Assembly (NCBI GenBank): GCA_934129745.1
Contig: CAKOWZ010000012.1
Span: forward strand, 1 to 59,135
Source of the DNA: an uncultured Clostridia bacterium
Lineage (GTDB): Bacteria; Bacillota; Clostridia; TANB77; CAG-508
Length of the DNA: 59,135 bases
Direction of reading: 5' to 3'
The notes under the pieces are model-generated. The model made no database searches. It saw nothing but the letters and a program-made list of their open reading frames with translations, and was not told where the DNA came from. This document shows, piece after piece, positions 52,729-59,135 of the stretch. Position 1 is the stretch's first letter. Every line of letters starts with the position of its first letter. The position numbers and the translations under genes are program-made.

Positions 52729-53454
52729 TTGTTTATTATTAATGCTTTAAAAATAGTGTTTTTATTAGGATTTTTAGTTTTTATACATGAAGGTGGACAT
52801 TTTTGTGTAGCTAAATTATGTAAAATTAGAGTAAATGAATTTTCGATTGGATTTGGTCCAGTTTTATTAAAAAAACAAGGAAAAGTTACTAAATATTGTT
52901 TAAGAATGATACCTCTTGGTGGATTTGTAAGTATGGAGGGAGAAGAAGAACCTTCAACAAAACAAGGATCTTATAGTGAGGCAAGTATTTTAAAAAGAAT
53001 GGCAGTAATTGTTGCAGGAGGATTAGTAAATATATTTTTTGGTATTATTGCATTTTGGTGTTTATCAGCATCTTTTGTAGGTGTTCAAAATGCATTTCAT
53101 AATGTGGGATATTTTATTAGAATGATGTTTGAAAGTATTGTACAATTATTTACAGGTAAAGTAACTATTGACCAAATGATGGGACCTGTTGGTATTTCAA
53201 ATGTTGTTGCTAAAACATCTGATTTTGCTGATTTTATTTATATTTTATCTGCAATTTCATTATCATTAGGTGTTACAAATTTATTACCATTTCCACCACT
53301 TGATGGAGGAAAATTTATTATGCTTATTATTGAAGGAATCCGTAAAAAACCATTTAGTCAGAAAACTGAAGCAATGATACAATCTGTTGGTTTTCTAGTT
53401 TTAATTACATTATCAGTTTTTGTGACTTATAATGATATTATTAGATTAAAATAA
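52729..53454 (+). CDS. rseP: Site-2 intramembrane metalloprotease, short form without PDZ domain
   Basis: 241 residues from TTG 52729 (TTGGAGGT 8 bases upstream). HEGGH zinc motif at 20-24 and LLPFPPLDGGK near the C-terminus supply the metal ligands; FGPVLLKK and MIPLGGFVSMEGE are typical. The usual PDZ domain between the halves is missing: only about 20-30 residues separate the second helix from the late membrane region, so the protein is about 100 residues shorter than ordinary RseP. Cleaves transmembrane regulators. Confidence 0.88.
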   Translation: MFIINALKIVFLLGFLVFIHEGGHFCVAKLCKIRVNEFSIGFGPVLLKKQGKVTKYCLRMIPLGGFVSMEGEEEPSTKQGSYSEASILKRMAVIVAGGLVNIFFGIIAFWCLSASFVGVQNAFHNVGYFIRMMFESIVQLFTGKVTIDQMMGPVGISNVVAKTSDFADFIYILSAISLSLGVTNLLPFPPLDGGKFIMLIIEGIRKKPFSQKTEAMIQSVGFLVLITLSVFVTYNDIIRLK

Positions 53455-53606
53455 ATGATTTGAAAGATTTATAATTGTTTATATTAATTATTGGTTTTGA
53501 AAAATTTATAATTAATGATATAAATATTATGATTGATGTTAATACCAATAAAATTTAATAAAAAATAAAAGATGAATAATTTAAAGTAAAAAGGAAGATA
53601 GATAAA

Positions 53607-54194
53607 ATGAACAAAAATGAATTAATGATAGTTAAACAAAATGCATTAGAAAATCATATTCCAATTATCATGGATGATACTTTAGAAGTAATTGCTGGAA
53701 TTTTAAAAAAAATTAAACCACAAAATATACTTGAAATTGGTGCAGCTGTAGGATATTCAGCAATGTGCTTTTCAGAATATTTACAAGAAAATGGAAAAAT
53801 AGATACAATAGAAAGAGATGAAGAAAGAATTCAACAAGCAAAAGAAAATTTTGTAAAAGTTGGAGTACAAGACAAAATAAATCTTTATGAAGGTGATGCT
53901 ATAGAAATTTTACCTACATTAAATGAAAAATATGATGTAGTATTTATTGATGCAGCAAAAGGAAAATATCCATTTTTCTTAGAACAAGCTTTAAGAATGT
54001 TAAATAAAAATGGTGTAATAATTGCTGATAATGTTTTATACAAAGGGTATGTTATGAGTGATTATAATAAACATAAACAACGTACAGCTGTTAGAAATTT
54101 AAGAGAATATATTGCAAGGGTAAATGAAGATGCTAATCTTGATACTGAGATTTTAGAAGTAGGAGATGGATTGGCAATTAGTTATTTAAAATGA
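53607..54194 (+). CDS. trmR: tRNA 5-hydroxyuridine methyltransferase-like O-methyltransferase
   Basis: 195 residues. SAM-binding ILEIGAAVGYSAMCFSEYL, IDTIERDEERIQQA, GDAIEIL, DVVFIDAAKGKYPFFLEQA, ADNVLYKGYV. Family 3 O-methyltransferase, TrmR/YrrM type, which makes mo5U34 in tRNA. The U32 gene 0.8 kb downstream is the matching hydroxylation factor. Confidence 0.88.
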   Translation: MNKNELMIVKQNALENHIPIIMDDTLEVIAGILKKIKPQNILEIGAAVGYSAMCFSEYLQENGKIDTIERDEERIQQAKENFVKVGVQDKINLYEGDAIEILPTLNEKYDVVFIDAAKGKYPFFLEQALRMLNKNGVIIADNVLYKGYVMSDYNKHKQRTAVRNLREYIARVNEDANLDTEILEVGDGLAISYLK

Positions 54195-54240
54195 AACATT
54201 TGGGGACAAAATTGCTCTGTCCCCAAATGTTTCATTTTTA
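54189..54240. terminator. Strong bidirectional terminator
   Basis: AAATGAAACATTTGGGGACA (54190 on) pairs with TGTCCCCAAATGTTTCATTT over 20 base pairs around a nine-base loop; includes the trmR stop codon. Ends the convergent minus-strand gene as well. Confidence 0.92.
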
Positions 54241-54241
54241 A

Positions 54242-54814
54242 TTAAAATTGTAAATATTTTATACAAGATAAAATAAAATCAACAGATATTCCTATACATA
54301 ATATAATTGCAGTAATAATTTGAATTAAGCGAGGAATTTTAGGTAAAACTTTATTTTTAAAATTATCAATTAATGGATAAATAAATTTTCTAAAAACTAT
54401 TGTAATAACACCCCATAAAAATGAATTTAATAATGTAATTCTACCATTTAAATTATATTTATTATCTGTATAATCCCACCATCTTTCAGCAAATAATGCA
54501 TCTAATGCAAATCCAACAATATATTCAAAAATTGAAAATATAATTGTAAACATAAAAAATAATTTTATATAATTATCTTTTGATTTAGAATTGTCTAAAT
54601 AAATTGTTAATATTAAAGCACCTGTTCCATATATTGGACAAATAGGTGAATATAGAAATCCTCTTTCTACGAATTTGCCTAAAACACAATAACAAAAAAC
54701 AGTTTCCATTATCCAACCTAAAAATGAAAATATGAAATAGCAAAACACATAAGGTGTTATTGTATAAAAAAAAGATAAAAATATCATAAATAAATTCTTT
54801 GAATTTCTAGTCAT
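54242..54814 (-). CDS. CmpB-type putative ABC transporter permease-like membrane protein
   Basis: 190 residues from ATG 54814 (minus) with GGAGG upstream. Several membrane spans. PF06541-type landmarks: FSFLGWIMETVF, ERGFLYSPICPIYGTGAL, RWWDYTDNKYNLNGRITL. Named as a permease in databases, but no ATPase is near. Function unknown. Confidence 0.85.
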   Translation of the reverse strand: MTRNSKNLFMIFLSFFYTITPYVFCYFIFSFLGWIMETVFCYCVLGKFVERGFLYSPICPIYGTGALILTIYLDNSKSKDNYIKLFFMFTIIFSIFEYIVGFALDALFAERWWDYTDNKYNLNGRITLLNSFLWGVITIVFRKFIYPLIDNFKNKVLPKIPRLIQIITAIILCIGISVDFILSCIKYLQF

Positions 54815-55024
54815 GATTTCCTCCATTTGCAGTTCATTTTTAATATTTTATTAGTATATATGTTACATGAAAAATAAGATTATTTATATTTATTAGTATA
54901 TAATAAATAATATAAAAAGTAAATATTAATTTAAAATACTTAAAAAGAAGTGTAGATTTTAGCTTTTTTTTATGTTATAATAATTAATATGTTGAAAAAT
55001 ATGAAGAAAGTAGGAGATATATAA

Positions 55025-56254
55025 ATGAAAAAAACAGAATTATTAGCACCAGCAGGATCATTTGAAAAAGCAAAAATAGCATTTTTATATGGAGCAGATG
55101 CTGTATATGCAGGAACTTCATCATTATCATTAAGAACAAGAGCAGATATGCAAGATGATGATTTAGTAAAAACAATTAAATATGCACATTCAATCGGAAA
55201 AAAAGTTTATACTACAATTAATATTTTTGCATGGGATACAAAATATGAAGAAATAAAAAAACAAGCTAAAATTTTAAGTGAATTAAATGTAGATGCAGTA
55301 ATAGCAGCAGATGGAGGTGTTATTGATGCTATAAGAGAAGTAGCACCAAATATTCCAATTCATGTAAGTACTCAAGCAAATATTGTAAGTGCTCATACAG
55401 CAAATTTTTGGTATAAAAATGGTGCTGAAAGAGTTATTTTAGGAAGAGAATTACATAAAGATCAAATTAAAGAAATTATAAATAATACGCCAGATGAATT
55501 AGAAACAGAAATTTTTGTACATGGTGCTATATGTTTTGGATATTCAGGAAGATGTTTTTTAAGTGATTTCCTAGCTGGCAGAAGTGCAAATTTAGGTGAT
55601 TGTGCACAAAGTTGTAGATGGGCATATAATTTATATGTAGAAGAACATAATAAACCAGGAAATTTAATGCCTGTTGAATATGATGATAAAGGAACTTACA
55701 TATTTTCATCAAAAGATTTGTGTTTAATAAAAAATATTCCTGATATTATTGATATGGGTGTTGATAGTTTGAAAATAGAAGGTAGATTAAAAACAAGCTA
55801 TTACCTAGCTTCTGTTGTAAATGTATATAGAAATGCTATTGATGATTATATAAAAGACCCTAAAAATTATGATTATACAAAATATATGAAAGAATTAGAA
55901 AAAACTAAAACAAGAAGTTTGACTGATTTTTATTTTAATGATAGAAATAATAAAGATTTCCAAGAATATGAGGGAAAACAGTATAATCCTAATTATGAAT
56001 TTGGTGGAATTATTAATAAATATGAAGATGAAAAATCTTTAATAGAAATTAAGAATAAATTGCAAATTGGTGATGAATTAGAAATAATAATTCCATATCA
56101 AATTGAACCAGTTAAATTTAAGATAGAGAAAATGTGGGATTCTGAAACAGATGAACCAATTGATCATATAAATCCGGGAAGAGCAGAACAGTGTGTGAAA
56201 ATGCAATTACCTATTAAGTGTGAAAATGGATGGATTTTAAGAAGAAAAAAATAA
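55025..56254 (+). CDS. trhP: U32 family protein, tRNA hydroxylation (TrhP) type
   Basis: 409 residues. TELLAPAGSFEKAKIAFLYGADAVYAG, VDAVIAADGGVI, VSTQANIVSAHTANFW, ERVILGRELHKDQI, EIFVHGAICFGYSGRCFLSDFLAGRSANLGDC (Fe-S-type cysteines), SLKIEGRLKTSYYLASVV. TrhP forms ho5U34 from prephenate-dependent hydroxylation, the substrate of TrmR. Codon decoding relevance: both modify U34 of tRNAs. Confidence 0.88.
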   Translation: MKKTELLAPAGSFEKAKIAFLYGADAVYAGTSSLSLRTRADMQDDDLVKTIKYAHSIGKKVYTTINIFAWDTKYEEIKKQAKILSELNVDAVIAADGGVIDAIREVAPNIPIHVSTQANIVSAHTANFWYKNGAERVILGRELHKDQIKEIINNTPDELETEIFVHGAICFGYSGRCFLSDFLAGRSANLGDCAQSCRWAYNLYVEEHNKPGNLMPVEYDDKGTYIFSSKDLCLIKNIPDIIDMGVDSLKIEGRLKTSYYLASVVNVYRNAIDDYIKDPKNYDYTKYMKELEKTKTRSLTDFYFNDRNNKDFQEYEGKQYNPNYEFGGIINKYEDEKSLIEIKNKLQIGDELEIIIPYQIEPVKFKIEKMWDSETDEPIDHINPGRAEQCVKMQLPIKCENGWILRRKK

Positions 56255-56269
56255 GATGATAAATTTTTT

Positions 56270-56318
56270 AAACAATCATTATTTATATTTTTTATAAATT
56301 ATGATTGTTTTTTTATTT
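56270..56318 (+). terminator. Terminator of the U32 gene
   Basis: AAACAATCATTATTTAT pairs with ATAAATTATGATTGTTT (about 56270-56312), then a long T-run. Confidence 0.8.
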
Positions 56319-56644
56319 TTTAATATAATAAAGGTTTTATAATAATTCAGAATTTTGGATAACATAATATGGATTTAGTATATTTTACTTAGACCACTCT
56401 ATATTTTTTTAGAAGATTAGTGTTGATATGTCGAATTATGTCGGAATTTGGCGAACGAATTTTCTTGACTGAAGTGAATTTTGATGTTATTATAGATATA
56501 ACAAAATTCTATATAGATTTTTAAAAAATTATTTATATCATAATATTTAAAAAATTTCAGATAAAATTAAATCAAAAAAATTTAAATGAATCTAAAATTA
56601 AAAATAATCAAATCAAAAAAATAATAATTAGTAGGAGGTGACAA
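56319..56644. other. Spacer upstream of the sortase operon
   Basis: No open frame or RNA seen. Contains AT-rich promoter-like sequence (TTGACTGAAG-type -35 near 56464 with a TATAAT-like TATTATAGATAT near 56496) likely driving the sortase/adhesin genes. Confidence 0.4.
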
Positions 56645-57247
56645 TTGAAAAAAATAAAAAAAACAATTGTAGGTATATGTATTTGTATACTTTTATTAAG
56701 TTGTGTTTATGTTTTTGAATTAAATATATGTAAATTAACATATGTTAATAATAAAAAAGAAGCACAAGAAATTATGAAAAATGCTTATAATATTATTGAA
56801 AGTAAGAATGATAAAAAAGATGTATATACAGAATTATCAAAAAGTAATGAAAATGATATTATTGGTATTTTAGTAATTAAAAAAATAGATGTAAAAGCAC
56901 CAGTAAAACAAGGTACATCACAACAAATTATGCAAACATCAGTTGGACATTTTACTGAAAGTGATTTATGGGATGGAAATGTTTCTTTGGCATCACATAA
57001 CAGTGGTACAAGTATGCATTATTTCGAAAAAATAAATAAACTTGATGTAAATGATGAAATAATTTATATAACATCTTTAGGTGAAAGAAAATATAAAGTT
57101 CAATGTGTAAGCAAAATAAAAGATACAGATTGGTCTATGGTAAAGAAAAATGAAAACACCCAAAACAAAGAAAATACAATAACTTTGATTACTTGTATAA
57201 ATGGACAAACAGATTATAGATTATGTGTTAGAGGTATACAGATATAA
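56645..57247 (+). CDS. Sortase (class D/E-like)
   Basis: 200 residues from TTG 56645; AGGAGGTGA lies 6-10 bases upstream. N-terminal anchor helix (6-26). Catalytic His118 (ASHNSG), Cys184 (LITCING) and Arg in YRLCVRG. GILVIKKIDVKAPVKQGT leads into the barrel. Its substrate is likely the LPKTG protein encoded 80 bases downstream. Confidence 0.88.
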   Translation: MKKIKKTIVGICICILLLSCVYVFELNICKLTYVNNKKEAQEIMKNAYNIIESKNDKKDVYTELSKSNENDIIGILVIKKIDVKAPVKQGTSQQIMQTSVGHFTESDLWDGNVSLASHNSGTSMHYFEKINKLDVNDEIIYITSLGERKYKVQCVSKIKDTDWSMVKKNENTQNKENTITLITCINGQTDYRLCVRGIQI

Positions 57248-57327
57248 AATTTATAAGTAAAATATTAAAATCACATTTAATTTAAATTTGGATTCAAATA
57301 AAAATTAGGAGAGAGGATGTAGAATTA

Positions 57328-59058
57328 ATGAAAAAAATAATTAAAATTAGTATAGCTGCAGTTTTATTATTAATTCAATTTTTAGTAATTTCAAAAACAG
57401 TAAATGCAGCAAATATAGGCGAAATAAAAGAATTAGAAAGAGGTGAATTAGGATATTATTGTATACAAAAGTGGAATGGTAGTAAATGGATATATTTAAC
57501 ATATAATCAAACTTTTTATACAGATACAGATGGTCAAAAATATATAGCATATTGTTTATCACCTGGATTACCAGGAGTTGGATATGTAACAGGAGAAAAA
57601 GATAAATATCAAGTAAAAATAGACAATATTTTTGAAAATGATGTAATTTGGAGAATTTTAAAAAATGGATATTCAAATAAACCAGTTGAAAAATTAGGAG
57701 TTGAAACTTCTGATGATGCTTATTTTGCAACAATGCAAGCAATTAATGCAGTGTTAAGAGGATATAATTTAGAACAAGCAAAACAATTATATTGTGTTGG
57801 TCAATTTGCTATAAATGGACAAAATTATGATGATATACAAAGAAGAGGGAAAAAAACTTTAGATGCAATGTTTAATTTAATTGATATAGGATTAAATGGA
57901 ACAGAAACTAGAAGTCAATTTTTAAAAGTGTCTATTGAAAAGACATCACAATTAATTGATGAAAATGAAAAATTTTACTCTCAAACATTTAAAGTGAAAT
58001 CTTCATCAGAAATTTCAAAATTTGAAATAGCTAGAATTGAAGGTTTACCAGATAATTCATATATAACAGATATTAATGGAAATTCAAAACAAGTATTTTC
58101 AGGTGAAGAACAATTTAAAGTAATGATTCCAAAAGATATAAAATCAGAAGAAATAAAAGGGAATATTATAATTAATATAATGCAAAAAAATTATCCTGTA
58201 TATTTTGGAACATCTCAAATTGAAGGATTTCAAGATTATGCATTATGTAATAATTCATATTCAAATGTACAAGTTACAACAAATATAAATGAAAGATTAA
58301 ATAAATCAAAATTAACAATTATAAAAGTAGATGATGAAACAAATAAACCACTAGAAGCGGTTAAATTTAAAATTACATATTCAGATGGAACAACAAAAGA
58401 AATATCAACAAACAAAAATGGAAAAATTGAAATTGATGATTTAATTCCAGGAGAAATTACTATTAAAGAAATTGAAACAATTGGAAAATATAGATTAAAT
58501 ACAGATGAAATAAAAGTAAATTTAAAATATGAAGAAGAAAAAGAAATCATAATAAAAAATGAGCTTCAAAAAGGTGGCATAAAAGTCATAAAAGTTGATA
58601 AAGAAAATAATGAAATAAGATTAAAAAATGTTAAATTTCAATTAAAAGATGAAAATAATAATGTGATAACTGAAGGAAATACTGATGAAAATGGAGAATT
58701 ATTATTTGAAAACTTAATTATCGGAAAATATAAAATAATTGAGATTGAGACAAATAGTGAATATAATTTATTAGAAAAAGAATTTGATGTTATTGTTTTA
58801 GATAATGAGATAAAAGAATTGAAAATAGAAAATGAAAAAAAGGAAATACCAAAAGAAGATATTCCACAAAATGAGATACCTGAAGTACCAGAAGAAAATA
58901 ATCCACAAGATGAAACTTCTGAAGTACCACAAGAAAATAAAAAATTACCTAAAACAGGAGAATTTTTTGATAATAATTGTTTATTAAGTAAAACAATATT
59001 CACTATTGGATTAGGCAGTATTTGTTTTATTGGAAAATACAAGAAAAAAGAAGAATAA
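57328..59058 (+). CDS. LPKTG-anchored thioester-domain surface adhesin with SpaA-like repeats
   Basis: 576 residues. Signal peptide (1-28, NAANIG cleavage), thioester-type domain about 35-200 with Cys76 (YIAYCLSPG) and Gln137 (TMQAINA), as in Gram-positive TED adhesins that bind host surfaces covalently. Two SpaA/prealbumin-like repeats (about 330-410 and 415-495: LTIIKVDDETNKPLEAVKFK, IKVIKVDKENNEIRLKNVKF). Pro/Glu-rich wall-spanning tail, LPKTG at 540-544, membrane helix and basic tail. Anchored by the sortase just upstream. Confidence 0.88.
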   Translation: MKKIIKISIAAVLLLIQFLVISKTVNAANIGEIKELERGELGYYCIQKWNGSKWIYLTYNQTFYTDTDGQKYIAYCLSPGLPGVGYVTGEKDKYQVKIDNIFENDVIWRILKNGYSNKPVEKLGVETSDDAYFATMQAINAVLRGYNLEQAKQLYCVGQFAINGQNYDDIQRRGKKTLDAMFNLIDIGLNGTETRSQFLKVSIEKTSQLIDENEKFYSQTFKVKSSSEISKFEIARIEGLPDNSYITDINGNSKQVFSGEEQFKVMIPKDIKSEEIKGNIIINIMQKNYPVYFGTSQIEGFQDYALCNNSYSNVQVTTNINERLNKSKLTIIKVDDETNKPLEAVKFKITYSDGTTKEISTNKNGKIEIDDLIPGEITIKEIETIGKYRLNTDEIKVNLKYEEEKEIIIKNELQKGGIKVIKVDKENNEIRLKNVKFQLKDENNNVITEGNTDENGELLFENLIIGKYKIIEIETNSEYNLLEKEFDVIVLDNEIKELKIENEKKEIPKEDIPQNEIPEVPEENNPQDETSEVPQENKKLPKTGEFFDNNCLLSKTIFTIGLGSICFIGKYKKKEE

Positions 59059-59135
59059 AAAAGAGAGTATCGAAAAGTTTGTGTAAACTTTAAACTTCTT
59101 ATGATATAAAACATAAATATGAAAAAATTTATTTA

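Noticed and set aside
1..59135. CRISPR arrays, rRNA genes, T-box or known riboswitches
   Set aside because: No regularly spaced repeats, no rRNA-like sequence, and no recognisable T-box or riboswitch motif upstream of the operons read.

Overview
The window is very AT-rich, low-GC Gram-positive (Clostridia-type) DNA. Supporting signs are strong AGGAGG ribosome binding sites, a sporulation sigma factor SigH, sortase/LPXTG surface proteins, BceRS-BceAB and VanRS-like envelope-stress systems, a clustered type II fatty-acid operon, and arginine written almost only as AGA/AGG. It looks like an uncultured or little-studied spore-former lineage; I cannot name the species.

Layout. (1) 1-31.3 kb is most of an integrative conjugative element (ICE) of the clostridial CTn/Tn916-like superfamily; its left end lies outside the window. 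It opens with a type IV secretion block (VirB6/TrbL-like, PrgI-like, VirB4 ATPase, class B sortase, membrane-anchored CHAP hydrolase). A long cargo region follows (MBL hydrolase, MmcQ/YjbR, VanZ-like, zinc ribbon, decayed genes, a membrane-tethered sigma factor with a membrane partner, an acyltransferase). Next is an envelope-stress/peptide-resistance island (BceRS-like and VanRS-like two-component systems, C39-like secreted protease, BceAB transporter, GT51 glycosyltransferase). The element ends in a Tn916-like regulatory end (leader peptide with attenuator, sigma-like ORF7, ORF8-like protein, a structured RNA region) and two overlapping large serine recombinases. (2) 31.4-31.7 kb is a decayed gene at the element/chromosome junction. 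(3) 31.9-43.1 kb is a 13-gene fatty-acid synthesis operon: acyl-activating enzyme, birA, fabD, fabG, fabF, accB, fabZ, accC, accD, accA, fabI, acpP, fabK-like; fabH is absent. (4) 43.3-56.3 kb is core chromosome: eno, sigH, tRNA-Thr, a YkuD transpeptidase, ychF, pyrH-frr, ispA-uppS-cdsA, a short RseP, trmR and a U32 protein for tRNA U34 modification. (5) 56.6-59.1 kb is a sortase with an LPXTG thioester-type adhesin.

Main discovery candidate. Four genes (a membrane protein at 11401, bceA at 19613, fabD at 34169, accD at 39346) are each broken by a +1 shift at the same kind of site: a codon ending in C or T, then in-frame CGG, then AA. In each, skipping only the C restores the full protein with Gly (GGA) as the next residue; in bceA this is inside the Walker A loop, in fabD the conserved GPGK motif, in accD the GTGK motif. 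I read every CGG trinucleotide in the window, and these four are the only CGG codons in phase in any intact gene. So every in-frame CGG is a +1 shift site, in both chromosome and ICE. This suggests a lineage-wide programmed +1 frameshift at CGG, or quadruplet decoding of CGGA as glycine. A systematic sequencing artefact is the main alternative to exclude.
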